NCBI RefSeq assembly: GCF_010122465.1
Contig: NZ_WLZY01000001.1
Span: 62,001-126,000 of the forward strand
From: Phytoactinopolyspora mesophila
GTDB lineage: Bacteria; Actinomycetota; Actinomycetes; Jiangellales; Jiangellaceae
Reading direction: 5' to 3'
Length of the DNA: 64,000 nt
The translations under genes and the position numbers were made by a program. Each line of letters opens with the position of its first letter. Positions within the stretch are counted from its first letter, which is position 1. The notes below the pieces were generated by a model, which was not told the DNA's origin, did no database searches, and saw nothing but the letters and a program-made list of their open reading frames with translations. This document shows positions 25,429-34,527 of this stretch, piece after piece.

Positions 25429-27005
25429 ATATGGATCGACCAGCGACGACGGTCGCCGCACCCAGCGGCGGATCCGGGCGACAGGGGCCGCACGATCGCC
25501 CGGTGCTGATCGTGCGGAACTTCAGTGCGGAGGTCGGCGGCGAGCCGATCGTGCGGCCGTTGTCCTTCGAGGTACGGCCAGGGCAGGCGCTGGCCCTGGT
25601 CGGTGAGTCGGGCAGTGGAAAGACCACAACCGGTTTGGCGATCGCCGGGGAGCATGCCGACGGGGTGACGGTTCATGGCGAGATCGTCATCGAGGACCCA
25701 GGCGGCGAGAACCCTGGAGACGAGCGTTCAGCGAACGCGTCGTCGAGGGTCGGGTATATCCCACAACACCCCGCATCGGTGCTGGCCCCGGCCAGGCGCG
25801 TCGGCGCCGTGCTCCGCGAGGCGGCTGCCACGCACGTGCCCCGTGGGTGTCGGGGCCGGGCGCGGCGTGAAAGGATCGACCGGCTGGTGCGCAGGGCAGT
25901 CGAGCGGGCCCGGGTGGGCCGTGCCGACGTGCTGTTGTGCCGCTACCCGCATGAGCTCTCCGGCGGGCAGCAGCAGCGGATCGTGCTGGCCCAGGCACTG
26001 GTCGGGGATCCGGCGCTCGTCGTCGCCGACGAACCGACGACGGGACAGGACCCCGCTAATCGGGCCGCGATCGTGGCCGAATTCGAGCGTCTGCTCTCCG
26101 AAGGGGTCGCTCTCGTGTTGCTCAGCCACGATCTCGAGGTTGTCCGTAGGCTCAGCTCGGAGTCGATTGTGTTGCGCCGCGGCGCGGTGGTGGAGCGCGG
26201 TGCCCGGGTATGGACCGCACCGCGGCACGAGTACACCCGCCAGCTGATCGAGGCGTCAGGCTTGGGCGCCGGTATGTCCGCTGAGCTCCCTGCTCGCGCA
26301 CGGACCATCGTCGTGCGCACGGCGGGTCTAGCGGTGCAGTTGGGTTCGGGCCGCCGGGTGACCGAGGTGCTGCGCGGCATCGATGTCACCGTCGGCGACG
26401 GGGAGTGTGTCGCCGTCGTGGGGGAGTCCGGCGCGGGAAAGACCACGCTGGCCCGGTGTATTGCCGGGCTCCGTCCTCCGTCGGAGGGGACCGTCCAGAT
26501 TATGGGGCGGGTTGTCGCCGCGCACGCCGCGAGGCGATCGGCGAACGACCTGGCGGCGTGCCAGTACGTGTTCCAAGACGCACGCGCGTCGTTCGCGCCG
26601 TTCCGTACCGTCGGGGATCAGGCGGCGCGCACGGCCGTGCGATTACGCGGCCTCGAGCACCGTGCCGCTTATGCGGAGGCACAGGAGCTGGCGGATCGGG
26701 TCGGCCTGGGCCGTGAACTGCTGAGCCGTCACGTGGACGAGCTGTCCGGCGGCGAGTTGCAGCGGGCGGCGCTGGTCCGCGCCCTGCTGGCCCGGCCGAA
26801 GGTGCTGGTGTGCGACGAGATCACCTCAGGCCTGGACGTGGTGACCCGCGAACACGTCCTGGGGTTGCTCGCCTCCTTGCGCGACGACGGTCTGGCGCTC
26901 CTCGTCGTCACCCATGAGGCTGCGGTGGCGCGGCGGCTCGCGCACCGAGTCGTGGAGATCGCTGACGGACGCGTCCTCGACGTGAGGGAGTCGTTCTCCG
27001 GGTAA
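25425..27005 (+). CDS. Fused tandem ABC ATPase (DppD-DppF type)
   Basis: This 526-residue protein has two complete nucleotide-binding domains. The first has Walker A GESGSGKTT (near 63), signature LSGGQQQR and Walker B LVVADEPT; the second has GESGAGKTT (near 335), LSGGELQR and VLVCDEITSG. Q-loops are present (PQHPASV, FQDARAS). One fused chain replaces separate D and F subunits. It closes the five-gene operon. Confidence 0.92.
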   Translation: MNMDRPATTVAAPSGGSGRQGPHDRPVLIVRNFSAEVGGEPIVRPLSFEVRPGQALALVGESGSGKTTTGLAIAGEHADGVTVHGEIVIEDPGGENPGDERSANASSRVGYIPQHPASVLAPARRVGAVLREAAATHVPRGCRGRARRERIDRLVRRAVERARVGRADVLLCRYPHELSGGQQQRIVLAQALVGDPALVVADEPTTGQDPANRAAIVAEFERLLSEGVALVLLSHDLEVVRRLSSESIVLRRGAVVERGARVWTAPRHEYTRQLIEASGLGAGMSAELPARARTIVVRTAGLAVQLGSGRRVTEVLRGIDVTVGDGECVAVVGESGAGKTTLARCIAGLRPPSEGTVQIMGRVVAAHAARRSANDLAACQYVFQDARASFAPFRTVGDQAARTAVRLRGLEHRAAYAEAQELADRVGLGRELLSRHVDELSGGELQRAALVRALLARPKVLVCDEITSGLDVVTREHVLGLLASLRDDGLALLVVTHEAAVARRLAHRVVEIADGRVLDVRESFSG

Positions 27006-27012
27006 GCCCCGG

Positions 27013-27669
27013 CTACCAGCCCCGGCTACGCCACTCTGGTAGGTGGGGGCGCTCGTGGCCGAGTGTGGTGTCGTCGCCGTGGCCGGGGTAGACCCAGGTC
27101 TCGTCCGGGAGCCGGTCGAAGAGCTTGCGCTCGACGTCGCCGATCAGCGAGTCGAAGTCTTCGGGGGACGTGGTCTTGCCGACGCCACCCGGGAACAGGG
27201 AGTCGCCGGTCCAGAGGTGGGGCTGCCCGTTGGGGTCGTCATAGAGCAGGGCGATGCTGCCGGGGGTATGGCCGACCAGGTGAACGACCTCGAGTTCGCA
27301 TTGCCCGAACCGGATGCGGTCGCCGTCGCGGACTTCGTCAGCGGTCGGCACATCGATAGCCGGAGCGTCGTCGACGTGGGCGACGGTGATCGCTCCGGTG
27401 GTGCGGGCGACATCGGCGAGGGCGCGCCAGTGATCGCGGTGCCGATGAGTGGTGACGATCCGCGTCAGCGGGCCGTCACCGCAGGTGGTCAGGATGCGGT
27501 CCGGTTCTGCTGCCGCGTCGATCAGTAGCTCCTGCCCGGTGTCGCGGCAGCGAAGGACATAGGCGTTGTTGTCCCAGCTCCCGCCGACCGACAGTTTGTT
27601 GACGATCAGATGGGTCAGTTCGCGGACCGCTGGGGGCCCACCAGGACGAGCATGACCGGTGTAAGACAT
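27013..27669 (-). CDS. Metallo-beta-lactamase fold hydrolase
   Basis: This 218-residue glyoxalase II-like MBL protein has the metal motif THRHRDH (a variant of THxHxDH) near residue 77, further ligands in VGHTPGS and WTGDSLFPGG, and a C-terminal YPGHGDDTTLG. Substrates in the family include thiol esters such as S-lactoyl-mycothiol. It follows the maleylpyruvate isomerase family gene with a TGATG overlap, so both come from one mRNA. This gene pair next to uvrA is a recurring actinobacterial arrangement. Confidence 0.88.
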   Translation of the reverse strand: MSYTGHARPGGPPAVRELTHLIVNKLSVGGSWDNNAYVLRCRDTGQELLIDAAAEPDRILTTCGDGPLTRIVTTHRHRDHWRALADVARTTGAITVAHVDDAPAIDVPTADEVRDGDRIRFGQCELEVVHLVGHTPGSIALLYDDPNGQPHLWTGDSLFPGGVGKTTSPEDFDSLIGDVERKLFDRLPDETWVYPGHGDDTTLGHERPHLPEWRSRGW

Positions 27670-28409
27670 CAGAGCCACGCGGGAAGATCGGGGACGGGGC
27701 CGTTCTGGGTCTGGAGGTCCTGGCCGGACGTGCGCCCCATCAGCCAGGCGAGCATGGGGCGAGCCGAACCGCTGACGACGACTTGCCCACTGGAGCCGAT
27801 ACGGGTGGTGGCACCGTCGATCACGGCGGTGAAATGGGGAGTGTCCTCGCGCTGGTTGAAACCGCGGATGGTCTCGGCCAGCGCGCGGCGGACGAACATG
27901 TCGGGCCAGTTGTCCACGGTATAGCCGGCGTCGAGGTCGAGGTGGTGCACTTCGAGCTCTCGCAGCCGTAGCCAAAGCGTGCGGCGCGCGGGAATCGCCT
28001 GGCCAGAGGCGGCCGGTCCGGTCACCACTTCACGCTGCCAGTGCTCGGCCGGCAGCTCGGTGACCGCGGAGGCGAACCGGTCCGAAGCCTTCTGGAGGTC
28101 CTCGATCAGCTCGTCCGCAGGTTGCTTGGCCGTGGCCTCGATGTCTGAGTTCCGGGTCTGGCGGTTCGGGTACATGGGAGTCTCCACGCCGGTACGAGCC
28201 CACTTGAGCAGGTTCGTGAGCGCGTCGGCGTTGCGGGCCACATGGGCAAGCACGTGTGCTCGGGTCCAGCCCGGACATAAGCTAGGAGCGGCCAGCGCCT
28301 CGACGTCGAAGGTGCTGGCCGTAGCGACGAGCCTGTCGGTCGCCGCGGTAATGGGCCCGGTGGACTCCACGTTGTCGCTCTCGGAGTTCTTGGAAGACAT
28401 GGAAGGCAC
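27669..28409 (-). CDS. Mycothiol-dependent maleylpyruvate isomerase family (DinB-like) protein
   Basis: This 246-residue protein has the MDMPI N-terminal four-helix fold: [20 protein letters not shown] (metal His region) and [15 protein letters not shown]; the C-terminal domain ends PVPDLPAWL. Members use mycothiol as a cofactor or are of unknown substrate. GTG 28409 is chosen because TAGATT (plus-strand 28417-28422) sits 7 nt upstream, fitting a leaderless transcript. It is divergent from uvrA. Confidence 0.82.
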   Translation of the reverse strand: MPSMSSKNSESDNVESTGPITAATDRLVATASTFDVEALAAPSLCPGWTRAHVLAHVARNADALTNLLKWARTGVETPMYPNRQTRNSDIEATAKQPADELIEDLQKASDRFASAVTELPAEHWQREVVTGPAASGQAIPARRTLWLRLRELEVHHLDLDAGYTVDNWPDMFVRRALAETIRGFNQREDTPHFTAVIDGATTRIGSSGQVVVSGSARPMLAWLMGRTSGQDLQTQNGPVPDLPAWL

Positions 28410-28416
28410 GGGTCCG

Positions 28417-28422
28417 AATCTA
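28417..28422 (-). promoter_or_regulatory. -10 box of the isomerase/MBL operon
   Basis: TAGATT on the minus strand lies 7 nt before GTG 28409. No clear -35 hexamer is visible. It is 27 bases from the uvrA damage promoter facing the other way. Confidence 0.5.
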
Positions 28423-28448
28423 CTGTGGGGAAGCTCGCGGAAGCCACC

Positions 28449-28471
28449 TTGTCAGTGCACGTGCCTACTAT
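28449..28471 (+). promoter_or_regulatory. RecA-independent (PafBC-type) DNA-damage promoter of uvrA
   Basis: TTGTCAGTG (28449-28457), N8, TACTAT (28466-28471) is an exact match to the RecA-NDp consensus TTGTCRGTG-N8-TANNNT. It leaves a leader of about 55 nt before the uvrA ATG. Confidence 0.88.
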
Positions 28472-28533
28472 GCGTGGTGTATGTCGAAAGCTGTGACCGT
28501 AACACTGTGCTTGATCGGAGAAACAGGCCGCTG

Positions 28534-31398
28534 ATGACCGAACTGACCACCAGCCACGCTGGTGAGCGCCTCGTAATACGCGGTGCTCGGGAGCACAATC
28601 TCAAGGACGTGTCGCTGGATCTGCCCCGGGACTCACTCATCGTTTTCACCGGATTGTCCGGGTCGGGCAAGTCCAGTCTGGCTTTCGACACGATCTTCGC
28701 CGAAGGCCAGCGTCGCTATGTCGAGTCGTTGTCGGCCTACGCTCGGCAGTTCCTGGGCCAGATGGACAAGCCGGATGTTGATTTCATCGAGGGGTTGTCC
28801 CCGGCGGTCTCCATCGACCAGAAGTCCACCTCACGCAATCCGCGCTCCACCGTGGGCACCATTACCGAGGTCTATGACTATCTGCGCCTGCTGTATGCGC
28901 GGGCCGGGCGGCCGCATTGCCCGGAGTGCGGGCGGCCCATCGGGCGGCAGACTCCGCAGTCCATTGTGGACCGAATCCTCGAACTCGATGAGGGAACCCG
29001 GTTTCAGGTGCTCGCGCCGGTGGTGCGTGAACGCAAGGGTGAGTACGTCGAGTTGTTCCGCACACTGCAGTCTCAGGGCTATTCCCGGGCCCGGATCGAC
29101 GGTGAGGTGCACCAGCTCGCAGAGCCGCCCAAGCTGAAGAAGCAGGAGAAACACACCATCGAAGTGGTGGTTGACCGCCTGACCGTCAAGCGATCCGGAT
29201 CGCGACGGCTGACCGACTCGATCGAGACGGCGCTGCGGCTGGCCGGTGGCCTCGTGACTCTCGACTTCGTCGATCTCCCGGAGGACGACGAGCACCGCGA
29301 GCGGGTCTTCTCCGAGCATCTGTACTGCCCATATGACGAGCTCTCGTTCGAAGAGCTGGAGCCGAGGACGTTCTCGTTCAACTCGCCGTTCGGCGCGTGC
29401 CCCGAGTGTGCCGGCTTGGGGACCCGCATGGAGGTGGACGAGGAACTCGTCGTGCCGAACCCCGAGCGCAGTCTCAACGACGGCGCGCTCGCGCCGTGGG
29501 CGCCGGCTCAGACCTCGGAGTATTTCGGGCGGCTGGTGACGGCGCTCTCGGAGACCATCGGGTTCCGTACCGATGTGGCGTTCGAGAAGTTACCCAAGAA
29601 GGCGCGAGATGCGATCTTGCACGGGTATGACGACCAGATCCACGTGCGGTACCGGAACCGTTACGGACGTGAACGTTCGTACTACACGTCGTACGAGGGC
29701 GTCATCCCGTGGGTCCGCCGCAGGTACTCCGAGGCCGAGTCCGACGCCAGCCGGGAGCGGTTCGAAGGATTCATGCGCGAGATCCCGTGCGCGGCATGTA
29801 AGGGTGCCCGGCTCAAGCCCGTGGTGCTGGCGGTCACTCTGGGCGGGCTCAGCATCGCCGAGGTGGCGGCGCTGCCCATCGGCGAGTGCGCGCGATTCCT
29901 CAAAGAGTTGCAGCTGTCCGAGCGCGAGGAGCAGATCGCCGCTCGCGTGCTCAAGGAGGTCAACGAGCGGCTGCAGTTTCTCGTGGACGTCGGGCTGCAC
30001 TATCTGAGCCTCGAGCGCCCGGCGGCCACCCTGGCCGGAGGCGAGGCACAGCGTATCCGGCTGGCGACGCAGATCGGCTCCGGTCTGGTCGGCGTGCTCT
30101 ATGTTCTCGACGAGCCCTCTATCGGCCTGCATCAGCGGGACAACCATAGGTTGATCGAGACCCTGGTCCGGCTCCGCGACCTCGGCAATACCCTGATCGT
30201 GGTCGAGCACGACGAAGACACCATCCGCACCGCCGACTGGGTGGTAGACATCGGACCCGGTGCTGGTGAGCACGGTGGGCAGATTGTCGTCAGTGGTCCG
30301 GTGGAAGAACTCATGACACATGAGGGCTCCATCACCGGTGAATACCTCTCGCGCAGGCGGGAGATCCCGACGCCGGCGGTCCGGCGGCCACCGACCGAAG
30401 ATCGTGCGCTCACCGTCGTCGGAGCCCGGGAGCACAATCTCCGTGGAGTCGACGTGTCGTTCCCCCTGGGGCTGTTCGTCGCGGTCACCGGCGTCAGCGG
30501 CTCCGGCAAGTCCACCCTGGTCAACGACATCCTTTACACGTCGCTGGCCAAGGAGCTGTACGGCGCCAAGGCCGTGCCGGGGCGGCACCGGCGTATTGAC
30601 GGGATGGCGCTGATCGACAAGGTCGTGCACGTCGACCAATCACCCATCGGACGTACCCCGCGCAGCAACCCGGCCACGTACACCGGTGTCTTCGACCACA
30701 TCCGCAAACTCTTCGCCGAGACACAGGAAGCCAAGATCCGCGGATATCAACCCGGCCGGTTCTCGTTCAACGTCAAGGGTGGGCGCTGTGAGGCATGCAG
30801 CGGTGACGGCACCATCAAGATCGAGATGAACTTCCTGCCGGACGTGTACGTGCCGTGTGAGGTCTGCCACGGCGCGCGCTACAACCGCGAGACGCTCGAA
30901 GTCCATTACAAGGGCAAGACCATCTCCGAGGTCCTCGAGATGCCGATCGAGGAAGCCGTCGAGTTCTTCGAACCGGTCCAGCGGATTTCCAGGCACCTGC
31001 GCACGCTGGTCGACGTCGGCCTCGGCTACGTCCGGCTCGGTCAGCCCGCGCCCACGCTGTCCGGTGGTGAAGCACAACGGGTCAAACTCTCGGCCGAACT
31101 GCAGAAGCGCTCCACCGGCCGGACCATCTACGTCCTCGACGAACCCACCACCGGGCTGCACTTCGAAGACATCCGCAAACTCATCGGGGTATTGCAGGGC
31201 CTGGTGGACAAGGGCAACACCATCGTCGTCATCGAGCACAACCTCGACGTCGTCAAAACCGCGGACTGGATCATCGACATGGGGCCTGAGGGTGGTACCG
31301 GCGGTGGAACGGTGGTGGCCACCGGCACCCCGGAGCAGGTCGCCCAGATCGAGGGTTCTCACACAGGAGCGTTCCTGCGTCCCATTCTTCAGGGGTGA
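28534..31398 (+). CDS. uvrA: Excinuclease ABC subunit A
   Basis: This 954-residue UvrA is a dimeric ABC ATPase that detects bulky DNA lesions and loads UvrB. Walker A sites are GLSGSGKSS (near 36) and GVSGSGKST (near 653). Zinc-finger cysteines occur in HCPECGRP (near 128), [17 protein letters not shown] and [14 protein letters not shown]. Signature loops are [10 protein letters not shown] and [10 protein letters not shown], and Walker B regions [10 protein letters not shown] and [10 protein letters not shown]. Length is normal. ATG 28534 has a GGAG 13 nt away. It is transcribed from a PafBC-type promoter. Confidence 0.98.
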   Translation: MTELTTSHAGERLVIRGAREHNLKDVSLDLPRDSLIVFTGLSGSGKSSLAFDTIFAEGQRRYVESLSAYARQFLGQMDKPDVDFIEGLSPAVSIDQKSTSRNPRSTVGTITEVYDYLRLLYARAGRPHCPECGRPIGRQTPQSIVDRILELDEGTRFQVLAPVVRERKGEYVELFRTLQSQGYSRARIDGEVHQLAEPPKLKKQEKHTIEVVVDRLTVKRSGSRRLTDSIETALRLAGGLVTLDFVDLPEDDEHRERVFSEHLYCPYDELSFEELEPRTFSFNSPFGACPECAGLGTRMEVDEELVVPNPERSLNDGALAPWAPAQTSEYFGRLVTALSETIGFRTDVAFEKLPKKARDAILHGYDDQIHVRYRNRYGRERSYYTSYEGVIPWVRRRYSEAESDASRERFEGFMREIPCAACKGARLKPVVLAVTLGGLSIAEVAALPIGECARFLKELQLSEREEQIAARVLKEVNERLQFLVDVGLHYLSLERPAATLAGGEAQRIRLATQIGSGLVGVLYVLDEPSIGLHQRDNHRLIETLVRLRDLGNTLIVVEHDEDTIRTADWVVDIGPGAGEHGGQIVVSGPVEELMTHEGSITGEYLSRRREIPTPAVRRPPTEDRALTVVGAREHNLRGVDVSFPLGLFVAVTGVSGSGKSTLVNDILYTSLAKELYGAKAVPGRHRRIDGMALIDKVVHVDQSPIGRTPRSNPATYTGVFDHIRKLFAETQEAKIRGYQPGRFSFNVKGGRCEACSGDGTIKIEMNFLPDVYVPCEVCHGARYNRETLEVHYKGKTISEVLEMPIEEAVEFFEPVQRISRHLRTLVDVGLGYVRLGQPAPTLSGGEAQRVKLSAELQKRSTGRTIYVLDEPTTGLHFEDIRKLIGVLQGLVDKGNTIVVIEHNLDVVKTADWIIDMGPEGGTGGGTVVATGTPEQVAQIEGSHTGAFLRPILQG

Positions 31399-31414
31399 CG
31401 TTCAGGACCATGTC

Positions 31415-32473
31415 GTGACCGATACCGGCGCTGCCCCCACCGAGCCGGACCACGGCGCGGTGGCGGCGGCGCTGCGCGCGGGTGACGAGCCGGTGTTCGC
31501 CGCGCTGGCCGAGCGGTTGCGGCGTGAACTGCAGGTTTACTGCTACCGGATGGTGGGCTCGTTCGAGGAGTCCGAAGACCTCGTCCAAGAGACGTTTCTG
31601 CGTGCGTGGCGGGCACGGGCGAGTTTCGAGGGCCGCGCATCGGTTCGCGCGTGGCTCTACCGCATCGCCACCAACGCCTGTCTCGACGTGCTGGAGCGTC
31701 GGTCGCGGCGGACGCTTCCGCACCACGTGACGCCTCCCTGGTCTCCCGATGCCGAGCTGCCGCCCCCGGCGGATCAGCCCTGGCTGCAGCCGTTTCCGGA
31801 TCAGCTGCTCGAGGTGGCCGCACCGCCTGGTGAACAACCGGACACTGTGGTGGTCACCAGGGAGACGATCGAGCTGGTCTTCCTGGCGGCCATTCAGTAT
31901 CTGCCGCCCCGACAACGTGCCGCGGTGATCCTGCGTGACGTGCTGGGCTGGCGAGCCAGAGAGGTCGCCGATCTCCTGGATGTTTCGGTGCCGGCGGTGA
32001 ACAGCGCGTTGCAACGGGCCCGTGAGACACTCCGGAGGCAGTTGCCCGAGCAACGGCACGGCTGGGCACGGACCACTGAAGTGACTGCCGAAGAGCGCAC
32101 GATGCTCCGGCGGTTCATGGACGCGACCGAGCGGGCCGACATCGCGGCCATCGCCGAACTCCTGGCCGACGATGTCCGGGCGACGATGCCCCCATGGCCG
32201 ATGTGGTTCGCCGGTAAAGACGCTGTGGTCGAGTCCATGACAGCGGGCCTTGGTGCCGGAATCCCTGGGCGTTTCCGGATGCTTGCGGCCGGCGCCAACC
32301 GTCAGCCAGCGGCCGCTGCCTATGTTCGTAGACCGGGAGACACCCTCTATCGCGCCTTCGCCATTGAGTTGCTGCGTTTCGAGCACGGCCGGATCGTGGA
32401 GATCACCGCGATCCACGACATCCCGTTCGAGCCGTTCGGCCTGCCGAGGGTGCTGGACATGCCCGACCGATGA
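31415..32473 (+). CDS. ECF sigma factor with C-terminal SnoaL-like domain (SigX5/TIGR02960 type)
   Basis: This 352-residue protein has sigma region 2 (residues about 25-95; YCYRMVGSFEESEDLVQETFLRAWR), region 4 (about 150-210; LPPRQRAAVILRDVLGWRAREVADLLDVSVPAVNSALQRAR), then a SnoaL/NTF2-like domain (about 225-345) that in related factors modulates activity in place of an anti-sigma factor. GTG 31415 has AGGAC upstream. It starts 16 nt after uvrA, so it may be read from the uvrA damage promoter, which would place an ECF factor in that response. The DHFR-like gene follows. Confidence 0.88.
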   Translation: MTDTGAAPTEPDHGAVAAALRAGDEPVFAALAERLRRELQVYCYRMVGSFEESEDLVQETFLRAWRARASFEGRASVRAWLYRIATNACLDVLERRSRRTLPHHVTPPWSPDAELPPPADQPWLQPFPDQLLEVAAPPGEQPDTVVVTRETIELVFLAAIQYLPPRQRAAVILRDVLGWRAREVADLLDVSVPAVNSALQRARETLRRQLPEQRHGWARTTEVTAEERTMLRRFMDATERADIAAIAELLADDVRATMPPWPMWFAGKDAVVESMTAGLGAGIPGRFRMLAAGANRQPAAAAYVRRPGDTLYRAFAIELLRFEHGRIVEITAIHDIPFEPFGLPRVLDMPDR

Positions 32474-32544
32474 GTTTTGTGCCGGCAGCCGTCTCAACCT
32501 TGAACCGCTCACCGTGAGCGGTGGTTGCCGAGAGGAGCATCAGG

Positions 32545-33087
32545 ATGGCTGTCGGAAAGGTCGTCGCACACGCGACGATGTCCCTGGACGGATTCATCGC
32601 CGCGCCGGGTGACGACATGGAGTGGATCTTCGAGTACCTGGGCGTCGAAGACGACGTCATAGCGGAGTTCATGAACGCCACGGGCGCGATGCTGGGCGGA
32701 CGGCGCAGCTACGACGTCGGCGCCAGGGACGACCGTGACGCGTATGAGGGCGCGTGGCACGGACGGGGGTTCGTGCTCACACACGAGCCGCCCGAGCGGC
32801 CTCCGAGCGCGGCGATCACGTTCTTGTCCGGCGACGTCCGTGCCGCCGTGGCCCAGGCGCTGGCCGCAGCCGGCGGGAAGAATCTGGAAGTGGTCGGTGC
32901 CAACGTGGTCAAGCAGTGCCTCGAAGCGGGTGTGGTCGACGAGATCTTCGTGCATGTACTGCCGGTTCTGCTCGGTGACGGTGTCCGCTTCTTCGAGCGA
33001 CGGCAGTTCCGCCGTAGCAACCTTGAGCTGATCGGCACTCATGCCTCGGGCCAGGTGACCAACCTGCGTTTCCGCGTCGTGTCATAG
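32545..33087 (+). CDS. Dihydrofolate reductase/RibD C-terminal-like family protein
   Basis: This 180-residue NADPH-binding DHFR-like protein has MSLDGFIAAPGDDMEWIFEY at the start, GRRSYDVG in the middle and the dinucleotide-binding stretch AAGGKNLEVVGANVVKQCLEAGVVDEI. The real substrate is unknown; such YyaP/YwjB-type proteins are not housekeeping folate enzymes. ATG 32545 has GAGAGGAG upstream. It often accompanies SnoaL-type sigma factors, so it may be the sigma target. Confidence 0.85.
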   Translation: MAVGKVVAHATMSLDGFIAAPGDDMEWIFEYLGVEDDVIAEFMNATGAMLGGRRSYDVGARDDRDAYEGAWHGRGFVLTHEPPERPPSAAITFLSGDVRAAVAQALAAAGGKNLEVVGANVVKQCLEAGVVDEIFVHVLPVLLGDGVRFFERRQFRRSNLELIGTHASGQVTNLRFRVVS

Positions 33088-33126
33088 CTCAACGGCCGTT
33101 GGTGGACCGGGTCGCCGCACGTGTGG

Positions 33127-33447
33127 TCAGTCGAGGTGGAAGACCTCCGGCAGCCGGCGCATACGTTCGTCGGCCCGGTCACCGCCCATGTCGGTGAAAT
33201 ACTCCGACATCGCTGCTTGCCAACGGTTGTTCACGTCCGTGCCGGCCATGGCGCCCAGGGCCGCCTGGAAATCGTCGCACTCCACGTAGCCGATCAGCAG
33301 GCCGTCGTCGCGCAGGAACAGGGAGTAGTTACGCCACCCGGCATCCCGGAGCGCGTCGAGCATCTCCGGCCAGACATGCTGGTGAGCCTCACGATACTCG
33401 TCCAGGCGATCTGGACGGACCTGGAGTGTGAAGCAGACGCGTTCCAT
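33127..33447 (-). CDS. rhaM: L-rhamnose mutarotase family protein
   Basis: This 106-residue protein, full length for the family, interconverts the alpha and beta anomers of L-rhamnose or a related sugar. It shows CFTLQVRPDRLDEYREAHQHVWPEM with the catalytic His region, SLFLRDDGLLIGYVE and the C-terminal EVFHLD. It lies 26 nt after cebR on the same strand, which is an unexpected addition to a cellobiose operon; other sugars may also be handled. Confidence 0.88.
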   Translation of the reverse strand: MERVCFTLQVRPDRLDEYREAHQHVWPEMLDALRDAGWRNYSLFLRDDGLLIGYVECDDFQAALGAMAGTDVNNRWQAAMSEYFTDMGGDRADERMRRLPEVFHLD

Positions 33448-33473
33448 CTCATCTCCCTTTGGCGGATCGGCTT

Positions 33474-34520
33474 TCAGGCGGACTCGCGGACGACGACGGT
33501 CGTGTCCAGCACCGTGAAGGACTCTTCGGGTTCCTCCCCGGCGATCCGGGCGATGAGCAGCCGGGCCATTTCCCGGCCCATCTCCTCGATCGGCTGGCGC
33601 ACCGTGGTGAGTGTCGGATCGGTCTGCCGGGCGACGCCGGAGTCGTCGAACCCGACGACGGCCACGTCGTCCGGGATGCGCCGGCCGGCCTCGCGGAGGG
33701 TCCGCAGCGCTCCGGCGGCCATCAGATCAGCCGCGACGAAGACGCTGTCGATGTCCGGGCGCCGTTCGAGGAGCTGCCGCATCGCCGCGACGCCTGCCTC
33801 ATAGCTGAAGTCTCCGTAGGCGACGAGGCCGTCGTCCGTGGCGAGTCCGTGAGCCCGGCATGCTTCCCGGTAGCCCGCCAGCCGGGCCAATCCGGCGCCC
33901 ATATCCTGCGGGCCGGCGATGGTGGCGACAACCCTTCGTCCGGACGCATGCAAGTGGTCGACGGCGCGCTGGGCTCCGCCGATGTTGTCGACATCGACGA
34001 ACCAGCCCGCCGACGCACCAGGCCGTGTCAGCCGTGCCGGCCGACCACCTAGCACGAGCGGCAGACCGCGCTGTTCGACCAGCAATGGCAACGGATCGGC
34101 GTCGTGCAGCGACAACAACATGACCCCGTCGACGTGCTGGGACGTCAGGTGATGCTCCACACGTTCGCGTTCAGCCGCGGATTGGGCCATGGCCAGCCAG
34201 AGCTGAAGCTGGGCGTTGACGAGTCCTGAACTGATCCCGCGCACTATTCCGGCGAAGAACGGCTCGCCGAACACTCGCTCCTCCGACTCGGACACCACCA
34301 GCGCCACAGCGTCGGTGCGCTGGGTCACCAAGGCGCGAGCGGCCAGGTTGGGGACGTAGCCGAGCTCGGCGATGGCTCGTTCCACGGCTTCGCGGGCATG
34401 CGGGCTGACCTGATCTGAACCGTTGACCACCCGGGAGACCGTGCCTCGGCCGACGCCGGCGCGGGCGGCGACCTGCTCGAGGGTCGGCCGCCCGGCCGTG
34501 CGGCTGCGTTGACTTGTCAC
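33474..34520 (-). CDS. cebR: LacI-family repressor, CebR homologue
   Basis: This 348-residue LacI/GalR repressor has the HTH RPTLEQVAARAGVGRGTVSRVVNGS at the N-terminus and hinge YVPNLAARALVTQRTDAVALVV, close in pattern to Streptomyces CebR. The sugar-binding core follows. GTG 34520 is chosen because it gives the normal start; longer readings enter bglC. CebR releases TGGGAGCGCTCCCA operators on binding cellobiose or cellotriose; two such sites precede cebE. In streptomycetes cebR lies upstream of cebE, whereas here it follows bglC, so repressor and operon are co-transcribed. Confidence 0.87.
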   Translation of the reverse strand: MTSQRSRTAGRPTLEQVAARAGVGRGTVSRVVNGSDQVSPHAREAVERAIAELGYVPNLAARALVTQRTDAVALVVSESEERVFGEPFFAGIVRGISSGLVNAQLQLWLAMAQSAAERERVEHHLTSQHVDGVMLLSLHDADPLPLLVEQRGLPLVLGGRPARLTRPGASAGWFVDVDNIGGAQRAVDHLHASGRRVVATIAGPQDMGAGLARLAGYREACRAHGLATDDGLVAYGDFSYEAGVAAMRQLLERRPDIDSVFVAADLMAAGALRTLREAGRRIPDDVAVVGFDDSGVARQTDPTLTTVRQPIEEMGREMARLLIARIAGEEPEESFTVLDTTVVVRESA

Positions 34521-34527
34521 CCGGTCA

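Noticed and set aside
28441-28533. LexA (SOS) box upstream of uvrA
   Set aside because: No TCGAAC-N4-GTTCGA type palindrome is present; the region instead matches the PafBC-type promoter.
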